Shown here: positions 1-6,640 of the stretch, piece by piece | Position numbering within the stretch: the stretch's first letter is position 1 | Layout of the letters: every line of letters starts with the position of its first letter | DNA from: an uncultured Neomegalonema sp. | GTDB taxonomy: Bacteria; Pseudomonadota; Alphaproteobacteria; Rhodobacterales; Rhodobacteraceae | Reading direction: 5' to 3' | DNA length: 8,838 bases | Assembly (NCBI GenBank): GCA_937958345.1 | Contig: CALGNW010000138.1 | Span: 1 to 8,838 of the forward strand | Made by a program: the position numbers and the translations under genes | The notes under the pieces: generated by a model | The model's database searches: none | The model's input: only the letters and a program-made list of their open reading frames with translations | Told to the model about the DNA's origin: nothing

Positions 1-426
1 TGCGGCCAGCTTGGCCAGCGGCTTGAAGGTCAGCGATATCCGCGGAAACCAGCGGACCAGCAACCGTACAGCCAAAAAGCCGACAGCGAGCAGCCCTCCG
101 CAAAGCGTAATGTAAATCAGGGCATGGCCGAATACCGGCCAGCCGAGCCAGAATGCGGCGGCTGTCAACAGCTTGACATCGCCGCCACCCAGATAACCGG
201 TATAATCCGGGTGCCAAAGGATCAGTCCCACGATCAGCATGCCGAAACCTGCGATCAGATGATTCAGAAGCACATCAAAGCCCAGCCCTGAAAGCGCGAA
301 CGCCGCAGCGAAGGCCCCGATCAGAGCAATCGAAATGGTATTTGGAATGATATATTTTCGGATATCAGAGATAGCCGCGGCCAGCATGCACAGCGGAAAC
401 AAGTAAAGTGGGAGCGAGATGAGCAT
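1..426 (-). CDS. cpaA: Prepilin peptidase CpaA of the Tad pilus system (3' end outside window)
   Basis: This is an inner-membrane aspartic protease of the A24 (type IV prepilin peptidase) family, in the short CpaA/TadV form. It would cleave the Flp prepilin made by the gene just upstream. Translating the minus strand from the ATG at 426 gives 142 residues with no stop before the window edge. Both catalytic aspartates are visible: D21 in SDIRKYIIPN and D83 in the GxGD motif GGGDVK (residues 80-85). The rest is strongly hydrophobic, with segments at about 3-19, 30-46, 54-71 and 86-120, as expected for a polytopic enzyme. Complete CpaA proteins are usually about 160-175 residues, so roughly 20-30 C-terminal residues are missing. 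A GGAG lies 8 bases before the ATG and supports this start. The gene follows flp after a 218-base gap. I am confident of the family; the symbol follows the Caulobacter name. Confidence 0.9.
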   Translation of the reverse strand, partial: MLISLPLYLFPLCMLAAAISDIRKYIIPNTISIALIGAFAAAFALSGLGFDVLLNHLIAGFGMLIVGLILWHPDYTGYLGGGDVKLLTAAAFWLGWPVFGHALIYITLCGGLLAVGFLAVRLLVRWFPRISLTFKPLAKLAA

Positions 427-603
427 TCTTGCGTCTCCGCCTGTCAGGTTGGCACTTTAGAATTCAACGTCTAATGCGAACAGGGCCGCGACCCGGAACA
501 TTCAGAGCTTACCGGACCCGTCACCACATATCGACTGCGTGGCAACGGGTTGTTCGTATCCGGTTCGATCTGAACGCCCTCATCGCGGCCCGCTCATTTT
601 CAA

Positions 604-618
604 GGGCCGGAGCGGCCC
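604..618 (-). terminator. Stem-loop 3' of flp, possible partial terminator or processing hairpin
   Basis: A perfect 6-bp GC stem (GGGCCG/CGGCCC) with a 3-base loop lies 26 bases beyond the flp stop. On the minus-strand transcript it is followed by TTGAAAATG, which is not a good U-tract, so a strong intrinsic terminator is unlikely. A hairpin here could stabilise the abundant pilin message or reduce read-through into cpaA. The rest of the gap, 427-603, shows no gene and no convincing promoter. Confidence 0.4.
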
Positions 619-644
619 GCAGACCACCCCGACCGAACGCTAAA

Positions 645-821
645 TTAAGCGTTGCCGGCTTTAAGTGCAGCGCCGACGTTCGAGTAGGTCGTGTTCAGCT
701 CGTCTTTAACCGACGTGATCGCTGCGATGATCGCGACGCTGAGGAGTGCAGCAATCAGGCCGTACTCGATAGCCGTTGCACCGGACTCGTCTTTAGCGAA
801 GGAAGTGAAAAGGTTGCGCAT
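645..821 (-). CDS. flp: Flp family type IVb pilin (major Tad pilus subunit)
   Basis: This 58-residue protein is the structural subunit of Flp/Tad pili used for surface adhesion. It starts MRNLFTSFAKDESG and continues ATAIEYGLIAALL. The short basic leader ends at G14, which is the cleavage site for the prepilin peptidase. A15 becomes the mature N-terminus, with the conserved glutamate at +5 (E19) and the Flp-type tyrosine at +6 (Y20). A hydrophobic helix follows (about 22-36), then a short polar tail with Lys39, Asp40 and Glu41, giving a mature pilin of 44 residues. GGAGAG four bases before the ATG is a good ribosome binding site and fixes the start. The next gene on the strand is cpaA, whose product would process it. 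The gene is short enough to be missed by length-filtered gene callers. Only the exact family name, Flp/Fap or PilA, is uncertain. Confidence 0.95.
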   Translation of the reverse strand: MRNLFTSFAKDESGATAIEYGLIAALLSVAIIAAITSVKDELNTTYSNVGAALKAGNA

Positions 822-886
822 GTGTCTCTCCGTTTGTTTGAGCTCTTAGCTGTCCCGCTAAGATGATCAGAGATTACCCGCCACCA

Positions 887-934
887 TTTAACAAACTGAT
901 AGATTATATGTTTAACAAATAGTTTTTCGAAAAA
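887..934 (-). promoter_or_regulatory. Likely flp promoter region with TTTGTTAAA direct repeats
   Basis: In the AT-rich gap between the kinase stop and flp, the minus strand has a perfect -10 hexamer TATAAT (908 to 903), about 82 bases upstream of the flp ATG. No good -35 box lies 16-18 bases further up. The 9-mer TTTGTTAAA occurs twice (919-911 and 895-887), 24 bases apart, once in the promoter spacer and once over the expected start site. Upstream lies the palindrome TTTTTCGAAAAA (923-934). The placement suggests regulator binding, which is inferred and not shown. Confidence 0.45.
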
Positions 935-948
935 TATGAAAGAATTAC

Positions 949-961
949 AAAGTATTACTTT
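949..961. repeat. Short AT-rich inverted repeat just 3' of the kinase gene
   Basis: AAAGTA and TACTTT, separated by one base, lie 3 bases beyond the kinase stop codon. The arms match perfectly, but the stem is AT-rich and the one-base gap cannot form a stable hairpin without losing pairs. It is unlikely to be an efficient terminator and may be chance in an AT-rich gap. Confidence 0.25.
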
Positions 962-963
962 AC

Positions 964-3111
964 TTAGGTAGTCGTTTGACTTTCTACAATCCTTGGCGGG
1001 AACACAATGCGGGCGCTGGTTCCTTCGGTTTTGCGGGAAACAATCTCGAAATGTCCGCCATTCGCCTCGACAAACCCTTTGGCCAGCGGCAAGCCCATAC
1101 CGGCCCCTCCGAACTTCCGGCTGCTATGGCGTCCCTGCGCATAAGGCTGCAGCGCGCGCTCGACTTCTTCGTCTGTCATGCCGTCACCGTTATCGGTCAC
1201 GTCAATCCGCAATGCGCCCGAATTATGAGTCGATGCAGAGACCCTCACCGCATCGGTCGTAAATTTCACCGCATTTCCGACCAGATTGGTCAATGCCTGC
1301 CGCAATGTATGCGCGTCGGCGATCACGGTCGGCAGTGCCTCTTCCAGCGAGACGGTCAGCGTCACATCCCGCGCGCGGGCCGCACCGTCCAGATCACGGA
1401 CGACACGGCGGATCAGATTCCCGAGGTTTACAGGCGCAGGGTCGAGCGACAGCGCACCGGCTTCGATGCGGCGCATATCCAGCATATCCTGAACCAGACG
1501 CGCCATATACTGGCCGCTGTCGTGGATATCCTTCAGGTATTCGCGGTACGTCTCGGAATGAATCGCGCTGGGATCATCCAGCATAATCTGTGTGAAACCG
1601 ATGATCGCATTAAGCGGCGTCCGCAGTTCGTGGCTCGCGCGGGCGATCGCTTCGGATCGCGCCGCCCCGCGACCGGCTCCGCTGCTGCCGCTTTTCAATT
1701 CGTTAAAAACCACCGTCCGCGCCGACGGGCCCGTCCTGTCGGGGGGGCTGATCGCAGCACGCAAAGAAATCATACCATCGTCATTCCGGCGCGACCGTTC
1801 GATTGTAAAGGGCAGTGCCTTACCGCCCGGACTGGCCAACGCCCCGCGAAAGGCCCGCACGGACGCCTCATCCAGTCCCGCATCGAACGCCTGTCCGATC
1901 AGAGCCGATTCCTGAACACCCAACAACACCGCACCCGTTGGCGAGATCCTCTCGATCACACCGTCAGGACGCAGCACAGCGATTCCGACACCAAGCGCGA
2001 CCAGAGCGTCATCACGCGCCGACATCAGGTTCCGGGAGGGCAACTCACCCTGCCGCGCCGCAGTCACATCAATCAGCGTCGCCAACCATGCTGCTGCCCC
2101 GCCCCATTCACCGCGCCGCACTTCTATACGCAGCGGTTTTTCGCCTGTACCGTCCTCAGCCCCGCCTATCCGCAGATCAATCCGATCGGTTTGGCCATCG
2201 CGGATTCGGGTTAGCGCCTCGACAATCGCTTTACGGTCCTGCGGAAACAGCGCCGAAATGCTGGCTGCACGCACCGCATCGGGTTCGCCGGACAACTGGC
2301 GGGCCGCATTACTCATGTGCAGCACTTTCAGGGCATCATCGAAAACCACTGCACCGGCATCGGAAGACGACAGCAAGCGCATTTCCGCGCCGCCGATCCC
2401 GTGCGAGGCGGCAATCACCTCGCCGGTCCGGTCCGCTATATCGGTAAAGAAGACAATGGCGGCCAGTCCGCCCGTCATCGGGTCGTGCATCCGCCGCATT
2501 GTAACCCGATGACGCCGGACACCGACGCGGGTTTGCAAGTCAACAGCCTGACTGTACGCGCCATTGACCAGCAACGAGCGCAGGGCGTCGCGGGTTTCCT
2601 GCCGGTCGCCGTATCGCAGGGACAGCCCCTCAAGACCGGGGCCAAAGCTCTGTTCGGCGGCGGCGTTTTGCATCAGCAGTCCGCCGTCTTCGGCGAACAG
2701 CGAAATCGCGGTCGGCGTTCTCTCGATGATTTCACGCAGGCGGTCAATCTCGGCATCGTCGCCAAGCGGGGCGCGAACGGCTTCGACACGCAGACCGGGG
2801 CGTCCGTCGGAAAGCGGAACATGCTGCGCGCGGCAATCGACCCGCACCGGATGTCCCGAGGGCGCAAGCACCATCCGCGCCCGCACTTTTCCGCTTTTTC
2901 GGGTGAGGACTGCCCGGATCAGCTCGCCAAAGTCATACACGGCCTCGTCGAAAGGGGCGAAATCCCGTTCGACCAGATCCAACAGGCTTCGCTCGCCCCA
3001 GAATCGCAGTCCGGCCTCGTTTGCCCAGACAATCCGTTGACGGTCGTGATCCCAAATCCAGATTGCCGCGGAATCGGTCGTCGAAACGGCTGTTTGGTCC
3101 GAACTGTTCAT
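964..3111 (-). CDS. Soluble multi-PAS sensor histidine kinase (PdhS/PleC/DivJ-like)
   Basis: This cytoplasmic two-component sensor kinase has 715 residues from the ATG at 3111. Four PAS-like regions are visible at about 15-105 (with IWIWDHDRQRIVWANEAG), 125-225, 245-350 and 362-470. A HisKA domain follows (about 488-555; H-box SHELRTPLNAIIGF, phosphoacceptor H494), then an HATPase domain (about 600-705) with N613 in the N-box, DNGDG at 640-644 and GGAGMG at 668-673. All catalytic motifs look intact. There is no signal peptide or membrane segment and no fused receiver domain. The H-box resembles the alphaproteobacterial cell-cycle kinases PdhS, PleC and DivJ; this is family resemblance, not proof of the DivK pathway. 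An in-frame TTG at 3141 would add ten residues but lacks a ribosome binding site. The ATG has GGGG nine bases upstream and is preferred. No cognate response regulator is in the window. The flp and cpaA genes follow on the same strand. Confidence 0.85.
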   Translation of the reverse strand: MNSSDQTAVSTTDSAAIWIWDHDRQRIVWANEAGLRFWGERSLLDLVERDFAPFDEAVYDFGELIRAVLTRKSGKVRARMVLAPSGHPVRVDCRAQHVPLSDGRPGLRVEAVRAPLGDDAEIDRLREIIERTPTAISLFAEDGGLLMQNAAAEQSFGPGLEGLSLRYGDRQETRDALRSLLVNGAYSQAVDLQTRVGVRRHRVTMRRMHDPMTGGLAAIVFFTDIADRTGEVIAASHGIGGAEMRLLSSSDAGAVVFDDALKVLHMSNAARQLSGEPDAVRAASISALFPQDRKAIVEALTRIRDGQTDRIDLRIGGAEDGTGEKPLRIEVRRGEWGGAAAWLATLIDVTAARQGELPSRNLMSARDDALVALGVGIAVLRPDGVIERISPTGAVLLGVQESALIGQAFDAGLDEASVRAFRGALASPGGKALPFTIERSRRNDDGMISLRAAISPPDRTGPSARTVVFNELKSGSSGAGRGAARSEAIARASHELRTPLNAIIGFTQIMLDDPSAIHSETYREYLKDIHDSGQYMARLVQDMLDMRRIEAGALSLDPAPVNLGNLIRRVVRDLDGAARARDVTLTVSLEEALPTVIADAHTLRQALTNLVGNAVKFTTDAVRVSASTHNSGALRIDVTDNGDGMTDEEVERALQPYAQGRHSSRKFGGAGMGLPLAKGFVEANGGHFEIVSRKTEGTSARIVFPPRIVESQTTT

Positions 3112-3222
3112 ACGTGTGCGCCCCAAAACGGGAATACTCAAAAAAAGTGGAAACGCTATCGGCCCGTCAAAAGACCGCTAAACCGCGCCCGTCCCCGCGT
3201 ATTCCGCAACGGATGCCCCACG

Positions 3223-3252
3223 TATAAGAGGCCGCTGCATCATCCACGCCAA
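3223..3252 (-). promoter_or_regulatory. Weak candidate promoter for the kinase gene
   Basis: On the minus strand, TTGGCG (3252-3247) and CTTATA (3228-3223) are 18 bases apart, about 110 bases upstream of the kinase ATG. Both hexamers match the sigma-70 consensus only partly. The candidate is supported mainly by its position right after the palindrome at 3258-3281, which would then sit where an activator binds. Confidence 0.3.
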
Positions 3253-3257
3253 TACAC

Positions 3258-3281
3258 TGAACACAGACGGCCCTGTGTTCA
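3258..3281. promoter_or_regulatory. Perfect 9+6+9 palindrome upstream of the kinase gene, candidate operator
   Basis: TGAACACAG and CTGTGTTCA form perfect inverted arms around a 6-base centre (ACGGCC on the plus strand). No U-tract follows on either strand, which argues against a terminator. A symmetrical site of this size in the gap between the kinase and the upstream small gene fits the operator of a dimeric regulator. The rest of the 3112-3369 gap is AT-rich near 3285-3345, including CGTTAACG at 3285-3292, and holds no gene I can support. Confidence 0.45.
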
Positions 3282-3369
3282 TCCCGTTAACGATTCAGCA
3301 ATATTTAGAATAAAATAGCAACAAATTTCGCGCTAAACGAGCGTCAAAATCCGGCACTTCCCCTAGAGG

Positions 3370-3573
3370 CTAGCTCTTTCGCGACTTTTTGCCCTGATTG
3401 CGGGCCAGCGCAGCGGCAGCGCGCAGTTCGTCTGCGATTTCCTCGGCCTCCGAAGGCTCGAAATCCATCGGCACTTCAAACTGGTCGGTCTTCACAAATA
3501 TGCGCACACCGCCTGTTGTTGTCGGTCCGATTTGCAGATCGGCGGACATATCGCTTTCGCTGTTGATACCCAT
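3370..3573 (-). CDS. Small conserved protein, DUF6324-like
   Basis: This encodes 67 residues starting MGINSESDMSADLQIGP. The first half suggests short beta strands (LQIGP, VRIFVKTDQFEVPMDF). The second half is an acidic then alanine-rich helix (EPSEAEEIADELRAAAALA), and the tail is basic (NQGKKSRKS). There is no signal peptide, membrane segment or metal-binding motif. From memory the pattern matches a small family of unknown function annotated DUF6324 in Rhodobacteraceae; I cannot confirm this here. The ATG has only a weak purine stretch upstream (GGAAAA, six bases away). The gene stands alone, between a plus-strand tRNA-His and the kinase gene, with gaps of more than 100 bases on both sides. 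It is probably a genuine gene because its protein pattern looks like a conserved family. No function can be given. Confidence 0.75.
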   Translation of the reverse strand: MGINSESDMSADLQIGPTTTGGVRIFVKTDQFEVPMDFEPSEAEEIADELRAAAALARNQGKKSRKS

Positions 3574-3610
3574 GTGGCGTTTTCCAATTTCAAGCGGGAG
3601 GCGGTGATAC

Positions 3611-3646
3611 GCTTTTCCCTACCAAAAGCGCAAGCCCGAGGCTTGC
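3611..3646. repeat. Two consecutive stem-loops upstream of tRNA-His
   Basis: GCTTTT and AAAAGC (3611-3616 and 3624-3629) form a 6-bp stem with a 7-base loop. Immediately next, GCAAGCC and GGCTTGC (3630-3636 and 3640-3646) form a 7-bp stem with a 3-base loop. On the minus strand the second hairpin is followed by CGCTTTT, so it could be a weak terminator for transcripts running from recG across the tRNA. It overlaps the candidate tRNA -35 box. Confidence 0.35.
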
Positions 3647-3671
3647 ATTCAAAATTTCTCCGGCGTATTTG
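3643..3671 (+). promoter_or_regulatory. Sigma-70 type promoter of tRNA-His
   Basis: TTGCAT (3643-3648) and TATTTG (3666-3671) are separated by exactly 17 bases. The -10 box ends 10 bases before the first tRNA base, a normal distance for a stable-RNA gene with a very short leader. The orientation matches the only plus-strand gene in the window. Confidence 0.55.
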
Positions 3672-3681
3672 AAGAGTGTGT

Positions 3682-3758
3682 GCCGCCTTAGCTCAGTTGG
3701 TTAGAGCACTGGTTTGTGGAACCAGGGGTCCCCCGTTCAAGCCGGGGAGGCGGTACCA
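3682..3758 (+). tRNA. tRNA-His (anticodon GTG), CCA encoded
   Basis: A complete 77-base cloverleaf is visible. The acceptor stem is GCCGCCT with AGGCGGT, including a G1:U72 wobble pair. The D arm is GCTC/GAGC. The anticodon stem is CTGGT/ACCAG around the loop TTGTGGA with anticodon GTG. The T arm is CCCCG/CGGGG around TTCAAGC. The 3' end is A73 followed by encoded CCA (3756-3758). The base before G1 is T, so there is no encoded G-1, and the discriminator is A instead of the usual bacterial C73. This is the known alphaproteobacterial variant, recognised by a divergent histidyl-tRNA synthetase. The gene converges on recG, whose stop codon lies about 60 bases downstream, and TTTTT follows the CCA almost directly. 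Confidence 0.97.
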
Positions 3759-3817
3759 TTTTTCCCGACATAGACACGACACGGTGGTTGCCCGCGTCCG
3801 TCGCAGGAATCTTTCTC

Positions 3818-5902
3818 TCATGCGGCCCCCAGATACCGGATCGAATCATCGCGTCCCATCAGGTAGAGCAGCACCCGCAACGCTTCACCGCGCGGGGTTT
3901 TCAATTCCGCGTCCTGTGACACGATCAGGCGCGCATCATCCCGCGCCACCTCCAGCAAGCCCTGATGAACGGCCAGATCGGCAAGCCGCATCTGCGGAAC
4001 GCCCGCCTGTTTGATCCCCAGCAGATCCCCGGCGCCGCGCAGTTTCAGGTCTTCTTCGGCAATGCGAAACCCGTCCTCGGTTTCCCGCAATACGGCCAGC
4101 CGCGCACTGGCGTTTTCACCCAACGGCCCTTGATACAGCAGGACGCAGCTCGATTCGCCGCTACCCCGCCCGACCCGCCCGCGAAGCTGATGCAACTGGG
4201 CCAGCCCGAACCGCTCGGCATGCTCGATCACCATGATGGTGGCTTCCGGCACATCGACACCGACCTCGACGACCGTGGTTGCCACCAGAACCTGACAGTC
4301 TCCGGCCTTAAAGGCCGCCATCGCGGCATCCTTTTCTGCAGGCTTCAGCTTACCATGGGTCAGCGCGACAACATCGTCGCCAAAGGCCCGGCGCAGGGCG
4401 CGGGCACGGTCTTCGGCGGCGGCCAGATCAATCGTGTCTGATTCTTCGACTAGCGGGCAAATCCAATATGCCCGCGCACCCTTGGCAATCGCAGCGCGCA
4501 GACTTTCGACGACCTGATCATAGCGCGCCAGCGAGACCATCCGCGTTTCAATCGGTTTGCGCCCGGGCGGCTTTTCGTCCAGCACCGAAATGTCCATGTC
4601 GCCATAGCTGGCCAAGGCAAGCGTGCGCGGAATTGGGGTCGCACTCATCACAAGAATATCCGCGCCCGCGCCTTTCTCGGCCAACTCGTTGCGCTGGTTG
4701 ACGCCAAAACGATGCTGCTCGTCAACGACTGCAAGGCGCAGGTCATCAAACACGACATCCGATTGAAACAATGCATGCGTGCCGACGACAATGCTGACCG
4801 ACCCGTCACTGATACCGCTCAGAATTTCGTCGCGCGCTGCGCCCTTGTTGCGTCCGGTCAACAGCGTCATGCGGATACCGGCGACCTCGCACAGCGATTC
4901 CAACCCTGCGAGGTGCTGGCGGGCCAGTATTTCCGTCGGAGCCATCAGCGCGGCTTGTCCTCCGGCTTCGACGGCATTCAGCATCGCAAAAAACGCCACC
5001 AGCGTTTTACCCGCCCCGACATCGCCCTGCAGCAACCGCAGCATCCGCTGGTTCTCGGCCATGTTCGCGTCAATCTCGGCCATCGCGCGCTTTTGCGCAC
5101 CGGTCAGATCGAACGGCAGAGCCGCCTCGACCCGGCGGCGAAGCCCGCCATCCCCCTTTGTGATCCGCCCTTTCGCCCGCCGGCGACGGGCGCGCACCAG
5201 GGCCAGCGCGAGTTGATGCGACAGCAATTCGTCGTAGGCCAGCCGCTGCCTCGCCGGCGCATCCGCCTCGATATCCTGTGCGCTTTCGGGTGCGTGCAAT
5301 GCCTGTATTGCATCGGTCCACGCGGGCCATTCGCGTTTCGACAGCCAGGCTGCATCCTGCCATTCGGGCAGCGCAGGGGCCATGGCGACGGCTGACCGGA
5401 CTGCCTTGGCAATCGCTTTTTGGTTCAGGCCCGCCGTGGCGGGATAGACCGGCTCGAACCCGTCCGGCGGATCGCCCTCCGCGGGATCAACGATCATATC
5501 TGGATGGGGCATTTGCGCGATGCCGTCATAGAATTCGATCTTGCCGCTGACGATCCGTTCTTCGCCCTCGGGTAAGGTACGGGTCAGGTATTCGGGATGC
5601 GCGTGAAAGAACACCAGCATAAATTCCAGCGTCCCGTCATTCACCGTAATCCGATAAGGCGCGCCGCGCCGTCCGGGGTGGTTATGACGGCCAATCGTAA
5701 CGCGGACTGTGATCACGCCGCCCTCGACTGCGCCTTGCACAGTTTCTCGCAACCGCCGGTCGATCACGCCGGACGGAGCCAGAAACAGGGCGTCAACGAC
5801 ACGCGACACGCCCAGCTTTTCATACAGCGGCGCGGTTTTCGGTCCGACGCCTTCCAGCTTTGTCGGTTCGGCAAACAGAGGGAAAAGAATTTCGGGGCGC
5901 AT
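3818..5902 (-). CDS. recG: ATP-dependent DNA helicase RecG
   Basis: RecG is a superfamily 2 double-stranded DNA translocase that reverses stalled forks and migrates Holliday-type junctions in recombination and replication restart. The 694-residue product is full length for the family. The N-terminal part has an HhH-like LEGVGPKTA (16-24) and the OB-fold wedge domain (about 60-150). Walker A GDVGAGKT is at 293-300, the Walker B box is the RecG-typical DEQH (394-397), and motif III is SATPIPR (420-426). The second helicase lobe has VVEVGVDVPEA (544-554) and motif VI QLRGRVGRG (572-580). The RecG signature LKLRGAGDLLG is at 619-629. All motifs look intact. The ATG has GAGAGG only two bases upstream, a close ribosome binding site. 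The gene follows the unnamed membrane protein after 90 bases and may share the ligA transcript. Confidence 0.97.
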   Translation of the reverse strand: MRPEILFPLFAEPTKLEGVGPKTAPLYEKLGVSRVVDALFLAPSGVIDRRLRETVQGAVEGGVITVRVTIGRHNHPGRRGAPYRITVNDGTLEFMLVFFHAHPEYLTRTLPEGEERIVSGKIEFYDGIAQMPHPDMIVDPAEGDPPDGFEPVYPATAGLNQKAIAKAVRSAVAMAPALPEWQDAAWLSKREWPAWTDAIQALHAPESAQDIEADAPARQRLAYDELLSHQLALALVRARRRRAKGRITKGDGGLRRRVEAALPFDLTGAQKRAMAEIDANMAENQRMLRLLQGDVGAGKTLVAFFAMLNAVEAGGQAALMAPTEILARQHLAGLESLCEVAGIRMTLLTGRNKGAARDEILSGISDGSVSIVVGTHALFQSDVVFDDLRLAVVDEQHRFGVNQRNELAEKGAGADILVMSATPIPRTLALASYGDMDISVLDEKPPGRKPIETRMVSLARYDQVVESLRAAIAKGARAYWICPLVEESDTIDLAAAEDRARALRRAFGDDVVALTHGKLKPAEKDAAMAAFKAGDCQVLVATTVVEVGVDVPEATIMVIEHAERFGLAQLHQLRGRVGRGSGESSCVLLYQGPLGENASARLAVLRETEDGFRIAEEDLKLRGAGDLLGIKQAGVPQMRLADLAVHQGLLEVARDDARLIVSQDAELKTPRGEALRVLLYLMGRDDSIRYLGAA

Positions 5903-5992
5903 GACCTCTCATTACAGCCCGACTGCCTGACTGCAAAGCCTGCGCTCCGTTATCTTCCAGTTTACCGTCGGTGTTCCGCGTTGGAACAAGGG

Positions 5993-6640
5993 TTAACAGC
6001 CGGGGTTAAGATGCAAGAACAGCGCGCGGGTCCGGCGCGGATCTTCCAGCGTCGAAGAAATGCCGCCCACATCATAGGTATGACAGCGCACGGTCCCCTC
6101 GGGCAGCAAGGCATCGCTGACCTGCTTGATGCGCTTACCCATTTCAACGCCGGACAGCGTCCGCTCGGCACGGCCAAACTCAGCGCCAAGTAGAGCAAAC
6201 GGGTCCGACCAGCCGCGGCTCGGCTCGACCATATGCGACGGCAAATGCATCACAACACGGCTCGGAAGGCCATTTTCTTCAACAATTTCAATCCGTTTGG
6301 GATCAGCCTCGGGAAACGCCTCGAAAACGATCTTGGCCAGCGGTCCCTCGGGGCCGGTATCCACGGTTTTCGTCGACAGTTCCAGGATCACGAACACCGC
6401 AACAGCGATGCAGGCAAAGGCGGCATAGCTGCCGAACCGGCGGTTCTGGACACTGACCCCCCGGCGTTTCCAGCGGTTTTCACGGCGCATGCTGCGCGGT
6501 TTGGCCGGACGCGCACTTTTGACACTGCGCTTTTTCGGCGCGGGTGCTGGTGCGGCTTCCGGTGCTGGCTCGACGTCAGGGACTGTTAAGGTTGTATTCA
6601 TACCGTCGCCATCGCAAGGGCCGTGCCGTAATTCGTTCAT
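5993..6640 (-). CDS. Unrecognised single-pass membrane protein between ligA and recG
   Basis: This encodes 215 residues that I do not recognise. The N-terminal part (about 20-68) is Pro/Ala-rich and then very basic (KKRSVKSARPAKPR, RRENRWKRR). One hydrophobic helix follows at about 69-88 (FGSYAAFACIAVAVFVILEL), then a soluble domain of about 125 residues. The positive charge before the helix predicts a cytoplasmic N-terminus and a periplasmic C-terminal domain. That domain has two cysteines (C186, C215), the second as the last residue. The first ATG overlaps the ligA stop (ATGA), suggesting translational coupling. A second ATG (M14, at 6601) is an equally possible start, since neither has a well-spaced ribosome binding site. 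The position between two DNA-repair genes suggests cotranscription but does not show a repair role. Confidence 0.75.
   Translation of the reverse strand: MNELRHGPCDGDGMNTTLTVPDVEPAPEAAPAPAPKKRSVKSARPAKPRSMRRENRWKRRGVSVQNRRFGSYAAFACIAVAVFVILELSTKTVDTGPEGPLAKIVFEAFPEADPKRIEIVEENGLPSRVVMHLPSHMVEPSRGWSDPFALLGAEFGRAERTLSGVEMGKRIKQVSDALLPEGTVRCHTYDVGGISSTLEDPRRTRALFLHLNPGC

Noticed and set aside
429..866. Plus-strand open frame of 145 codons
   Set aside because: It runs antisense through flp and the noncoding gaps on both sides, and the protein looks like random Arg-rich sequence. The minus-strand Flp pilin has clear motifs and a ribosome binding site.
885..935. A full CtrA box (TTAA-N7-TTAA) upstream of flp
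   Set aside because: Neither strand has a complete TTAA-N7-TTAA. The best matches are half-sites such as TTAAACAT or sites with two mismatches.
3112..3141. TTG start adding ten residues to the histidine kinase
   Set aside because: No ribosome binding site precedes the TTG, while the ATG at 3111 has GGGG at a suitable distance and the first PAS region starts only after it.
976..3318. Long plus-strand open frames (412, 333 and 210 codons) opposite the histidine kinase gene
   Set aside because: They are antisense to a gene with all kinase motifs, are rich in Arg, Pro and His as expected for shadows of GC-rich genes, and show no domain pattern.
5972..5988. TGTTCC/GGAACA hairpin in the gap before recG as a terminator
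   Set aside because: The stem is 6 bp with a 5-base loop and no U-tract follows on either strand. It may be chance, and genes on both sides run in the same direction.
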